From: DASRWI01 sp035654655 | GTDB taxonomy: Bacteria > Bacteroidota > Ignavibacteria > Ignavibacteriales > Ignavibacteriaceae | Reading direction: 5' to 3' | NCBI GenBank assembly: GCA_035654655.1 | Contig: DASRWI010000033.1 | Span: forward strand, 39,961-103,960 | Length of the DNA: 64,000 bases | Shown here: positions 27,999-36,170 of the stretch, piece by piece | How the letters are laid out: each line of letters starts with the position of its first letter | Numbering within the stretch: the first letter of the stretch is position 1 | Made by a program: the position numbers and the translations under genes | The notes under the pieces: model-generated | The model's input: only the letters and a program-made list of their open reading frames with translations | Databases searched by the model: none | Told to the model about the DNA's origin: nothing

Positions 27999-28333
27999 TA
28001 TACAATAACCATTTGTTTAAATTAAAGAGTAAAAATAAATAAAGGGGGATATAAATGCAAAGAAAGGAATGCACTTTCTGAACCGGGATTTATGGGATTA
28101 ATGGATTTATTGGATGCTAATTTGTCACTTAGCAATGTGTGAAAAATAATAGAAGCCTAAAAAAAAGAGGGTCATGCTGAGCGAAGCGTAAGCATCTCAT
28201 TAATGTCTGAACCACTGATTGAAATGATTTAAATTATTCTGAAACTTAACCATTCAAGTTTTCTTCCCTTGGTAGTCAGAAACCACTTCCTGACTGCAGC
28301 TGTCAAGAAATGGTTCATGATAACCTATAAAAC
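27999..28333. other. Gene-free 335-bp gap with dispersed repeat fragments
   Basis: No open frame worth calling. It holds the asnS upstream region (about 28000-28060), a stretch beginning ACCGGGATTTATGGGATTAA at about 28082 that resembles a repeat common in Bacteroidota intergenic DNA, a GTCATGCTGAGCGAAGCG-type element (28170-28199), and a small inverted repeat AGTCAG/CTGACT (28274-28295). The rest is AT-rich with nothing visible. Confidence 0.5.
28170..28199. repeat. Dispersed repeat of GTCATGCTGAGCGAAGCG type (family B)
   Basis: GGTCATGCTGAGCGAAGCG followed by TAAGCATCTCA. GCTGAG and GCATCTC-type arms frame a GCGAAGC core. This word is widespread in intergenic DNA of unrelated bacteria. Only one copy is seen in this window. 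Confidence 0.5.
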
Positions 28334-28717
28334 TCAATTTTCTTTAGAAATAGTTATAAGATTATACAAATCAACTAAAGTTTTACCATCTGCCCATATT
28401 CTGGTATAACCAACAATTATTGATATATGTCCATGAATATCAAGATGGGGCACTTCCTTCATTTCCAGCTTTTTCAATTTTAAAAAATAAATTTCATCAT
28501 ATATTAGGAATTTTTCTTTAGCGTTTGTAAACTTTTTAAACTCATCACCTTTTATTAAAACAAAGTATAGCCTATTACAATCATTTACATCTTTGAATTC
28601 ACATAGTTCATATTCATTGTAAATATGATAGTTATCGATATAGAGCAGTTTTCTTTCTATTTGTGAATAGCACAAAGAACTAAAACTCAAAATAAGTAAA
28701 ATCAAAAATCTCATCAT
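28334..28717 (-). CDS. Small secreted protein of unknown family, paralogue 1
   Basis: Not recognised. 127 residues with a signal peptide (MRFLILLILSFSSLCYSQ). The start is more likely the second ATG at 28714, six bases after GGAAGG. The mature part has about 108 residues and two cysteines (ELCEF and DCNRLYF), probably a disulphide, and mixed alpha/beta character. It is clearly homologous to the next gene upstream (28768-29157): both share QIE-KKLL, Y-LC-F-D--DCNR-YF-LIK and EVP-(LI)-(LI)-GH-I-I. The tandem pair suggests recent duplication. Periplasmic or secreted, role unknown. Confidence 0.72.
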   Translation of the reverse strand: MMRFLILLILSFSSLCYSQIERKLLYIDNYHIYNEYELCEFKDVNDCNRLYFVLIKGDEFKKFTNAKEKFLIYDEIYFLKLKKLEMKEVPHLDIHGHISIIVGYTRIWADGKTLVDLYNLITISKEN

Positions 28718-28767
28718 TTCCTTCCGCTAATTTAAAGTTTAAAGTAGTATTAAGACTATTCTAATTT

Positions 28768-29157
28768 TTACTCAATTTTATCAAAATTTATGACATAAAA
28801 TAAATCAACTGAAGGCTTATTGTTAGCCCAAATCTCTGTTCCTTCCCATATTGAAATAATATTATGCCCTCTTAAATTTATTGCAGGAACCTCTTCTATA
28901 TCAATTTTTATTAACTTAATATAATATTGTATACCAAACATAAGAGTTGGATATGGCCCATTAATTAAATTTTCTAATTCCTGGCTTTTTATCAAAATAA
29001 AGTATTGTCTGTTGCAATCGCTGATATCTAAGAAGCGGCATAGATTATATTCTCCGAACATCTTGTTAACATAGGATGAAAATAATAATTTCTTTTCAAT
29101 TTGAGCTAAACTTATTGAATTTACTAATAAAAAGATTAGTATAATTAAATATTTCAT
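28768..29157 (-). CDS. Small secreted protein of unknown family, paralogue 2
   Basis: Not recognised. The start is set at the ATG 29157, which begins a clean signal peptide (MKYLIILIFLLVNSISLAQ); a TTG five codons earlier has no advantage. About 129 residues. It shares with paralogue 1 the two Cys (NLCRF and DCNRQYF), IEKKLLF after the signal peptide, EVPAINLRGHNIISI and a Trp-Ala-(N/D)-(N/G)-K segment near the end. It is transcribed toward its paralogue, 50 bases away. Its upstream side carries family A and C repeats. Confidence 0.72.
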   Translation of the reverse strand: MKYLIILIFLLVNSISLAQIEKKLLFSSYVNKMFGEYNLCRFLDISDCNRQYFILIKSQELENLINGPYPTLMFGIQYYIKLIKIDIEEVPAINLRGHNIISIWEGTEIWANNKPSVDLFYVINFDKIE

Positions 29158-29195
29158 ATTATTTCTTGTCAATTATGTTGAAGTTGGAAGTACTC

Positions 29196-29324
29196 TGTCA
29201 TTCGAACCCCGACTTCAGTCGGGGTGTGGCAATCTCAACCTTATTATTTTTTTCAATTTACTTAAAATATGCCAGGCAATAATTGGGTTGAGATTGCTTC
29301 TTCGCTGCGCTCATCGCAATGACA
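29196..29324. repeat. Dispersed palindromic repeat, family A copy 2 with inserted hairpin
   Basis: The outer arms TGTCATT (29196-29202) and AATGACA (29318-29324) and the inner arms GCAATCTCAACC (29229-29240) and GGTTGAGATTGC (29286-29297) make a nested palindrome. Relative to copy 1 at 6447, a self-complementary CCCCGAC-TTCA-GTCGGGG (29207-29224) occupies the place between the left outer and inner arms. The whole looks like a small MITE- or REP-like element. It lies in the 29158-29504 gap, which otherwise holds only the family C copy at 29433-29486. Confidence 0.78.
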
Positions 29325-29432
29325 GTTTTGATTTTTTTCCTACAAAAATCTTGTACATCTCAAAGAATTCTTTTCCCAAAGTAATCCCTATGGGATAATC
29401 ATAATTCAAAACCGAGAAATGCAAAATCGCTT

Positions 29433-29486
29433 CGGGCTTCTCGGTACATTTTCTTCGCTTCGCTCAGAAAACACTCGAAGACCCTC
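29433..29486. repeat. Modular hairpin repeat, family C copy 1
   Basis: CGGGCTTCTCGGTACATTTT, then an inner segment CTTCGCTTCGCTCAG, then AAAACACTCGAAGACC. The TTTTCT and AGAAAA arms pair around the inner segment. It lies 19 bases past the stop of the SpmAB-like gene. The same outer arms occur at 52274, 52363, 54211, 54286 and 56104. Confidence 0.75.
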
Positions 29487-29504
29487 ACTCTTAATTATAT
29501 TCTT

Positions 29505-31115
29505 TTACCCAAACAACAGCTTAACAATAAACACTGCTCCGAGCATACCGGCTAAGTCTGCTAACAAACCAACAGGCAGTGCATGGCGGGTGTTCTTTAT
29601 ATTTACTGAGCCAAAGTAAACTGCTAATACATAAAATGTTGTTTCAGAACTTCCATAGAATGTTGATACCATTATTCCAATGAATGAATCCGGTCCGTGG
29701 ACTTTCATAATCTCTGACATTATTCCCAATGAGCCGCTTCCTGAAAGTGGTCTCATCAATGCCATTGGTAATGCTTCAGCAGGCATACCAATTAAATTTG
29801 TTAATGGAGTAAGCAGCCATATCAGCCACTCCATTGCTCCACCTGTTCTGAATACTCCAATTGCAACTAACATTGCAACAAGATAAGGTATAATTCTAAT
29901 TGCTACATTAAAACCTTCTTTTGCTCCTTCAACAAATTGCTCATAGACTTTCACCTTTTTCAAAAATCCATAACCAATAAATATTACTATCAGCAATGGA
30001 ATAGCTATGGTAGAAAATACCTGGATGATTGCTTTAAATGTATCTGCAGAAATAAATTTCATACTTGAAGTTGCACCTGAAATTATCAGCAATGATATTA
30101 TTGCTAAAAATGCTACAAAGAAAAATATTCCTTTAATATGGTTCTTTACCCAGGCACCGAATTTTCCTTTTTCGTAATTGAATCCACCAAGTAATTTAGC
30201 TGCAGTTAATCCAACTATTGTTGCACAGGTTGAGCCAAATAAAGATGTTCCAATAATTAAAGCAGGGTCTGCACTACCTAATGCTGAACGGATTGCAATA
30301 GCACTGGCAGGAATTAAAGTCATACCGGCAGTATTGATTGCAAGGAATGTTACCATTGCATTTGTTGCTGTACCTTTATTTGGATTAAGCTTATCCAGCT
30401 CTTCCATCGCTTTAAGTCCGAATGGAGTTGCAGCATTTCCAAGTCCAAGCATATTAGCTGAGATGTTCATAATCATTGAACCCATTGCAGGATGGTCTGT
30501 TGGTACATCAGGGAATAATCTTTTGGTAATTGGAGTTAGCATCTTTGCAATTATTCTTATCAATCCTGCCTCTTCAGCAACCTTCATAACGCCCAACCAC
30601 ATTGCCATAATACCAATTAAGCCCAAAGAAATATTTACAGCAGTTGCAGCATAATCCAAAGCTGAATTAGTTATCTCTTTCATCTTAACAAATGAAACTT
30701 CTTCAAGAACTATTGCACCTGAGTAGGTAGAGTCATTTAGTTTTTCTTTGATAATTACATTTCCGCTTATATCATTTTTTTCTCCTGATACAGCAGCAGC
30801 ATCATTCCAAATTTTTGGAGAATCTTTTTCGAGCTTTACATTATACTTACTTTGATTCTTCTGATTAAATGTAACTATTGTGGGAAGTGTTAAATCTTTA
30901 TCAATCTTTTCATTGTAGAACTTATTAAATTGTTCTTTTCTTACATTTACAACAGCATTGTTTGGAGACTTCTTATCAAACTCACCTTTATAAATTATTT
31001 CAACCGGAAATTCTTTATTATTCCTATACTTATCAGAGGATGTATTTATAATATCGGTGGTAACTGCTGCACCTATTCCAAGGAATAGAATGGCTATCCA
31101 AACGTAGTTAAGCAT
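29505..31115 (-). CDS. SpmA/SpmB-like fused nucleoside-recognition (Gate) membrane protein
   Basis: 536 residues. One N-terminal membrane helix is followed by a ~130-residue hydrophilic segment (about 25-145), then two Gate-domain halves. The first, like SpmA (about 150-310), has GLIGIMAMWLGVMKVAEEAGL, NISANMLGLGNAATPFGLKA and VTFLAINTAGMTLIP (each part quoted separately). The second, like SpmB (about 345-536), has YLVAMLVAIGVFR and ALMRPLSGSGSLGIM, then STFYGSSETTFYVLAVYFG. Spore maturation genes spmA and spmB are separate in Bacillus; fused forms occur in many non-sporulating Bacteroidota, with unknown transport or regulatory roles. 18 bases after the amidase gene. Confidence 0.88.
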   Translation of the reverse strand: MLNYVWIAILFLGIGAAVTTDIINTSSDKYRNNKEFPVEIIYKGEFDKKSPNNAVVNVRKEQFNKFYNEKIDKDLTLPTIVTFNQKNQSKYNVKLEKDSPKIWNDAAAVSGEKNDISGNVIIKEKLNDSTYSGAIVLEEVSFVKMKEITNSALDYAATAVNISLGLIGIMAMWLGVMKVAEEAGLIRIIAKMLTPITKRLFPDVPTDHPAMGSMIMNISANMLGLGNAATPFGLKAMEELDKLNPNKGTATNAMVTFLAINTAGMTLIPASAIAIRSALGSADPALIIGTSLFGSTCATIVGLTAAKLLGGFNYEKGKFGAWVKNHIKGIFFFVAFLAIISLLIISGATSSMKFISADTFKAIIQVFSTIAIPLLIVIFIGYGFLKKVKVYEQFVEGAKEGFNVAIRIIPYLVAMLVAIGVFRTGGAMEWLIWLLTPLTNLIGMPAEALPMALMRPLSGSGSLGIMSEIMKVHGPDSFIGIMVSTFYGSSETTFYVLAVYFGSVNIKNTRHALPVGLLADLAGMLGAVFIVKLLFG

Positions 31116-31133
31116 AAAAACTCCTGAATGCTT

Positions 31134-32195
31134 TTACTGGAAAATATTTTTTTTATGAAAAGGTAATGCATAGTTGCCATTTTTATTGGCAGCTACAACT
31201 CTGTAAGTGTGGTCTCCTGGTGCCGCATCGGTAACGTTGAAGTATAAAGTGTTTGTCTTAGTATTAAAAGTAAAAGGAACAGTTAAAGAATCAAAGTAAC
31301 ATTTAATTGTTGTTGAATCAATTCCTGATGAATCAGAAAGAAGGAATGCAAAACTATAAGTAACTCCTTTTTGATTGAAAGAAGTATCTGCAATAAATCT
31401 ATCTGATTGAACTTCAGTCATAGGAATTTCTTCAATCTTTGGAATACCACCAGAGTAATATCTGCAAAGTCCTCTGAATATTCCCCAGGCTTGTATTCTA
31501 TTAAAATCTTCTACTGCTAATCTTCTTTCTTCAAAATTGTTAGTAAAGAACCCACATTCAACAAGCACTGCAGGAACATCAGTTACTCTTAATACTGAAA
31601 ATCCTGCTTTAGGATAAATGCTATAGTCTGAGTATGTACCATCGAATGAACCCTGTCCTCCTGAATTACGCATTGCATAAGCTAAATCTCTTTGAATATA
31701 TTTGGCTACATTTCTTTCAGATGGTTCATATTCATAATCAGTTTCTTTGGCGTGGTAATAAGTGGAAGTATAATTAGTAACCGCATCAAGTGAATCACCG
31801 GGTGCATTATGATGGATGCTAATAAATAAATCTACATTGGCTCTATTTGCCATAAATGACCTTTCCTTAAGGTCAACTGTAGTATCTTTTGTCCTGCTCA
31901 TAATTACAATTGCACCTGCTTCTTCAAGAAAATTTCTTAAATGAAGGGCAACTGCAAGATTAACATCAGCTTCAGTAACCATATTCAAATTACCTACACT
32001 GAATCTATCTTTTCCACCATGACCGGGGTCTACAAAGAACTTTTTACCAGCAATAAATTTTGAATATTTATTAATAAATTCCTGTTTTTTCTCTTTGGAT
32101 TTTAATTCGGCAGGTGTTTCAAAATAAATTAACTCTTTAGATGCACAACCGGCTATGAACAAAGAAACAAATAGAACCATTAAAAATTTTTTCAA
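31134..32195 (-). CDS. N-acetylmuramoyl-L-alanine amidase (Amidase_3), lipoprotein
   Basis: Zn-dependent amidase that cleaves the stem peptide from MurNAc. A lipobox (LFIAGCASK, Cys17) anchors it to a membrane. The Amidase_3 domain spans about 52-240 with zinc ligands His59 (DPGHGG), Glu75 and His128 (SIHHN) and the catalytic Glu in LVECGFF. A C-terminal ~100-residue beta-rich domain follows, unlike the SPOR or LysM tails common in this family. The start is TTG at 32195. Its Shine-Dalgarno GGAGGA is formed by the last two Gly codons of the upstream gene, so translation is probably coupled. Confidence 0.92.
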   Translation of the reverse strand: MKKFLMVLFVSLFIAGCASKELIYFETPAELKSKEKKQEFINKYSKFIAGKKFFVDPGHGGKDRFSVGNLNMVTEADVNLAVALHLRNFLEEAGAIVIMSRTKDTTVDLKERSFMANRANVDLFISIHHNAPGDSLDAVTNYTSTYYHAKETDYEYEPSERNVAKYIQRDLAYAMRNSGGQGSFDGTYSDYSIYPKAGFSVLRVTDVPAVLVECGFFTNNFEERRLAVEDFNRIQAWGIFRGLCRYYSGGIPKIEEIPMTEVQSDRFIADTSFNQKGVTYSFAFLLSDSSGIDSTTIKCYFDSLTVPFTFNTKTNTLYFNVTDAAPGDHTYRVVAANKNGNYALPFHKKNIFQ

Positions 32196-32198
32196 ACT

Positions 32199-32663
32199 TT
32201 ATCCTCCGATTTCTTCGAAAGCCTGGATTTCTTCTGTATCAATCATTAAAATTTTGTTAAGATCTTTCAAATGAGTCTTCTCTGACTCCCCATTTGTATA
32301 TTTTGCTAAATATTTATGCTTCAAATCGTCTTTAAGTTTTTGGTCATCTATCTTTTTTATTATGCCTTTAATAGAAACAGAGAAGAATCTATAAATAGCA
32401 TCAAATTTAACTGAGTTTATTTTACTTCCCTTTTCACTTTTAATAGTAGTAAAAATCGAATGAGCTTCAAAAGGGATTAAATCATAATTATCATCATCAT
32501 CATTAAAAAAGAAATAAATATTTTTATCAAGATAAATGAAAGTCAAAGTAATATGAATAACTTTATCCTCCCCGGCATAATAGCTAAGCACCCCAGCAAA
32601 ATTATTTTCCAATCCGCTTTCAATCAAATGTAGGTCTCTAATTTGATTTGTTATTTTTTTCAT
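32199..32663 (-). CDS. Pyridoxamine-5'-phosphate-oxidase-like protein, tentative
   Basis: 154 residues, cytoplasmic. The arrangement GVLSYYAG...VIHITLTFIYLDKNIYFFFN, then IFTTIKSEK, then YRFFSVSIKGIIKKI (segments quoted separately) resembles the split-barrel PPOX fold, which binds flavin, F420 or haem. No cofactor-specific residues can be named. It sits 2 bases after the helicase-nuclease gene and 3 bases before the amidase gene. GAGG within the last codons of the helicase gene serves as its ribosome site. Confidence 0.5.
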   Translation of the reverse strand: MKKITNQIRDLHLIESGLENNFAGVLSYYAGEDKVIHITLTFIYLDKNIYFFFNDDDDNYDLIPFEAHSIFTTIKSEKGSKINSVKFDAIYRFFSVSIKGIIKKIDDQKLKDDLKHKYLAKYTNGESEKTHLKDLNKILMIDTEEIQAFEEIGG

Positions 32664-32665
32664 CT

Positions 32666-35600
32666 TTAATCCTCTTTAATACAATCTTTTCTATTTATTG
32701 AGTAATTACAAAATGCGCAATGCGATTTATTTTTTTCAAATTTATTTTCGTTTATTAAACTTAACGTTTTTTGAATATCTTCCTCTATTAATTTTAGCTT
32801 TGTGTGATTAATACTCTCACAAATAATTTTTTCCGGGTTCTTAATATAAACAAGCTTTAACTCAATTTCAGAAAAATTTTTAAACAGCTTACTTGAAATA
32901 TAGGAATAAAATTTTAATTGATTTAAGTACAATTGAGTCTTTAAATCATTTGATAGTTTATCTGTTTTGTAATCCACAATTATAATTTTATCTTCACAAA
33001 AGGCTATCTTATCTATAATTCCATATAAAATAAAGTTTGATTCTGTAGTATAGATCTCATACTCATTAAAAACCTTTTTATATGAATTTACTTCTTTATA
33101 AATATCTGAGTTATAAAAATTTGTAAGTTCGGTTAAAAATTCATTTTTCAACTCAGCAGCATTATCAAGATATATAATTGGAATGTATTTTTTTATTGAT
33201 GAATCAATTTTACTTTCCAAGTCTTCTAAAGGAATATTTTCACTTAATATTTCGTGAATTATGCTTCCCTTTATCATTGATTGATTAAATAATTTTTCCT
33301 CCTGAACTTCGACTTCATCATTTTTCTTAAACTTAATATTATAAAGCCATTCCTTATAATCATCAATCGTGTGCAGTAGACCATACTCATATGTGAGCTG
33401 ATATTTTAAAGGGCATTCTTTAAACTTTGTATATCTTGTTGCAGAGAACATATCCCCTTCGGGAATATCCTTAATTACACTAATCATATTCTTTGGTTTA
33501 GAAGAAGAAATTTTTTCTATTTCATTTTCTATTTCTTCAAATTCTCTAATCACTGGAATAGTTAATTCGTTTTGCCGGGATTCTTTATTTAAGAATTCAA
33601 CTTTAGATGATAATGTTACATCATTAGCAATTCCGAATGGTTTCAATCCTTCCATAAGGAAATAAGTAAAAGAAGAATGGTCCATTTTTTTCTTTTGAGT
33701 ATAACTTATGCACAAATAATCTTTTGCTCTTGTTACACCCACGTAGAATAATCTTTTAGCTTCAGCTAATTCTTTTTTACTTTTAATCTCTTTTAAAACA
33801 TTTATAAGAGGAATTTGAATGTAATCACCAAAGTAATTTTCTTTTGTCGGAACCTTAGCGTATATACCAAATTCCTTATCCAGGTAAACTTCTTTTGCTT
33901 TTACATCATTCTTTTTAGTTACGTCTGAGCAGTTGTAAAGGAACACTGCTGAAAACTCCAAACCTTTAGCCTGATGTAATGTCATAATTTTAACTGAATC
34001 AGAATCTTCAGTAATTTCAGCCTGAGATTCATCAGGATATTTATCTATAGCATCCTTAAGGTAAAGAATGTAATCGTAAAGATTAACAAAACCCTGCGAT
34101 GAAAATTGTATGGTAATATCAATAAGCTTTTCAATATTATTTACTTCCTGAATACCTTTTTCTTTTGATGAAAGTATGGTAAGGTACGGAGTTTCAGCTA
34201 ATATTTTTCTTATGACTTCTGCAAGTTCTAATAAATTAATTAATCTTAAGTTTTCTGTAAGCTGAAATATTGCATTTTTTACAAGCTCATTTTCTTCTTT
34301 GTAATTATTCAACTTTTCCCAATAAGAATTTCCCTGCTGAAGAGAAAGCTGATATATCAATGAATCAGAAAATGAAAAGAATGGAGAGCGTAAAATTCCG
34401 ACCAATGCAAGATTGTTATTTGAATCTAATAAAAAGGAGAAGTAATTATAAAAATCATAAATGCTTTGCCTCTGATAAAATCCTCTTCCTCCTACTATAG
34501 TAAATGGAATTTTATATTTTACAAAAGCTGTTTCTAAAGAGTCAAATGATTTTCTTTTTCTGCAAAGAATAGCAATATTCTGCCAGCTTATATTTTCTAC
34601 TTCTTTATACTTTATGAGTCTAATAATTTTTTTGCTGATAAGTTCAGCTTCATTATCCTCTTCTTCACTGGCTTCAATTATTTCAACTTTACCTTTAACT
34701 TCATCAGACCTACCGCAAATTAAATCTGAATGATTTACTTCATTATATAGTGGATTAGGATTATCTGAGAATAAATTCCTAAATACATAATTTGTAAAAA
34801 GACAAATTTCAGGAGCCATTCTAAAACTATGAGGAAGTTGAATATTTCCCTCTTCATTAAAATCTTTTATGTTCTTTTTTGTATTATCAAAAACCTGAAG
34901 CTCTGCATCTCTGAATCCATATATACTTTGCTTTTCATCCCCAACAACAAAAAGATTTCCTTTTTTCAATCCCTCAAGAATTGGAAGGAATATATTATAC
35001 TGTAACTCATTTGTATCCTGATATTCATCAACCATTATGTACTGGTATTTTTCAGTCAAATCTTTTTGTACAAGAACATTTTCAATAATGTCTTTAGTGT
35101 TTATAAGAATATCTTCAAAATCTAAGTAACCCAATTCATATTTCTTACGATTGTAAATATTTAAGGCTTTTAAAAAGAATTTGTATAGAAGTTTACTAAA
35201 CTTTGCCATTTCAAGTTCAGCATCCTGATAATCAGGATGAATAAGAAATATTTTTCCAAATAATGCTTCTATGTTTTGAGCAATATCATTGTACCAAGAT
35301 TTATTCCTAACTTTCTTAATATACTTGACAGGCATTAAGCCATCTGACTTTTTAATTATTCTTGTTTTGAGATCATGAAGTTCAGTAATTAAAATAAATT
35401 CATCAGATATCGATTTCAGAAATTTCAACTTATCCTTAACATATTTCCCATCATCATTGTTTTTATCAGCAATTAAAATTTCATTGTTGAGGAATTCCAA
35501 ATCTTTATAAAATAAATCTAAATCCTTTAAGAAAATATCTTTAATTAATTTCTTTGCACTTTCTTCGTAAATATTTTTTATTTCTTCTTCTTTTGGGTCA

Positions 35601-36166
35601 TAAAAATATTTTAATTCAAGAAGATTTTTTCTTTCATTTATAAAACTCACCAATTGACTTCTGAAATTTTCTTTTGAAGCAAATAATCTAATTAGATATT
35701 TTATTTCCTCATCTTCTTTTTTTTCCAGATATTCAGAAAATAATTCATTAACTGAAAGCTCAATCAACTCATTAGATTTTGAAGGTTCAATTGGAGTGAA
35801 GTTGGCATCAATGCCTGCTTCAACAGGATGCTCTCTTAAGATATCTATACAAAAGGAGTGTATAGTAGAAATGTTTGCAGAGATTAATTCTCTTCTTATC
35901 TTTTTTAATTTACGGATTTGTTCTTTATCTGTTGAGACAATAATTGATGAGTCTAACTCTTCAGCAATTTTTTTATATAGTTCACTGGCAGCTTTTTCAG
36001 TAAAAGTAATAGCAGCGATGTTTCTCAGACTAACATCTTTTTGTAATGCGATATCAACGTAACGCTTTGCAAAAACCATTGTTTTACCGGAGCCAGCATT
36101 CGCAGTGACTGATAGATGTTTGTCAATATTTAGCGCCAACTGCTGCTGTTCAGTTAATTGTCTCAT
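32666..36166 (-). CDS. UvrD/AddA-type helicase fused to RecB-family nuclease
   Basis: ATP-dependent DNA helicase-nuclease, probably for double-strand break end processing. Superfamily 1 motifs: Walker A NAGSGKT (about 21-27), ITFTEKAA, Walker B VDEYQDTN, GDEKQSIYGFRDA, MTLHQAKGLEF and FYVGVTRAKD. The C-terminal PD-(D/E)XK nuclease has His971, Asp1052 (GIID), Asp1065 and Lys1067 (VDYKTDK). Cys918 (FKECPLKY) and Cys1150, Cys1153 and Cys1162 look like the four cysteines of an iron-sulphur staple known from AddB/Cas4-type nucleases. No AddB- or RecC-like partner is adjacent. 1166 residues; 4 bases after the sensor kinase gene. Confidence 0.9.
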   Translation of the reverse strand: MRQLTEQQQLALNIDKHLSVTANAGSGKTMVFAKRYVDIALQKDVSLRNIAAITFTEKAASELYKKIAEELDSSIIVSTDKEQIRKLKKIRRELISANISTIHSFCIDILREHPVEAGIDANFTPIEPSKSNELIELSVNELFSEYLEKKEDEEIKYLIRLFASKENFRSQLVSFINERKNLLELKYFYDPKEEEIKNIYEESAKKLIKDIFLKDLDLFYKDLEFLNNEILIADKNNDDGKYVKDKLKFLKSISDEFILITELHDLKTRIIKKSDGLMPVKYIKKVRNKSWYNDIAQNIEALFGKIFLIHPDYQDAELEMAKFSKLLYKFFLKALNIYNRKKYELGYLDFEDILINTKDIIENVLVQKDLTEKYQYIMVDEYQDTNELQYNIFLPILEGLKKGNLFVVGDEKQSIYGFRDAELQVFDNTKKNIKDFNEEGNIQLPHSFRMAPEICLFTNYVFRNLFSDNPNPLYNEVNHSDLICGRSDEVKGKVEIIEASEEEDNEAELISKKIIRLIKYKEVENISWQNIAILCRKRKSFDSLETAFVKYKIPFTIVGGRGFYQRQSIYDFYNYFSFLLDSNNNLALVGILRSPFFSFSDSLIYQLSLQQGNSYWEKLNNYKEENELVKNAIFQLTENLRLINLLELAEVIRKILAETPYLTILSSKEKGIQEVNNIEKLIDITIQFSSQGFVNLYDYILYLKDAIDKYPDESQAEITEDSDSVKIMTLHQAKGLEFSAVFLYNCSDVTKKNDVKAKEVYLDKEFGIYAKVPTKENYFGDYIQIPLINVLKEIKSKKELAEAKRLFYVGVTRAKDYLCISYTQKKKMDHSSFTYFLMEGLKPFGIANDVTLSSKVEFLNKESRQNELTIPVIREFEEIENEIEKISSSKPKNMISVIKDIPEGDMFSATRYTKFKECPLKYQLTYEYGLLHTIDDYKEWLYNIKFKKNDEVEVQEEKLFNQSMIKGSIIHEILSENIPLEDLESKIDSSIKKYIPIIYLDNAAELKNEFLTELTNFYNSDIYKEVNSYKKVFNEYEIYTTESNFILYGIIDKIAFCEDKIIIVDYKTDKLSNDLKTQLYLNQLKFYSYISSKLFKNFSEIELKLVYIKNPEKIICESINHTKLKLIEEDIQKTLSLINENKFEKNKSHCAFCNYSINRKDCIKED

Positions 36167-36170
36167 AAAA

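Noticed and set aside
28768..29172. Longer TTG-initiated form of the second small secreted protein
   Set aside because: The five extra residues precede a complete signal peptide beginning at ATG 29157.
30178..30654. 158-codon plus-strand open frame opposite the SpmAB-like gene
   Set aside because: Antisense shadow of hydrophobic codons; no export signal or family likeness.
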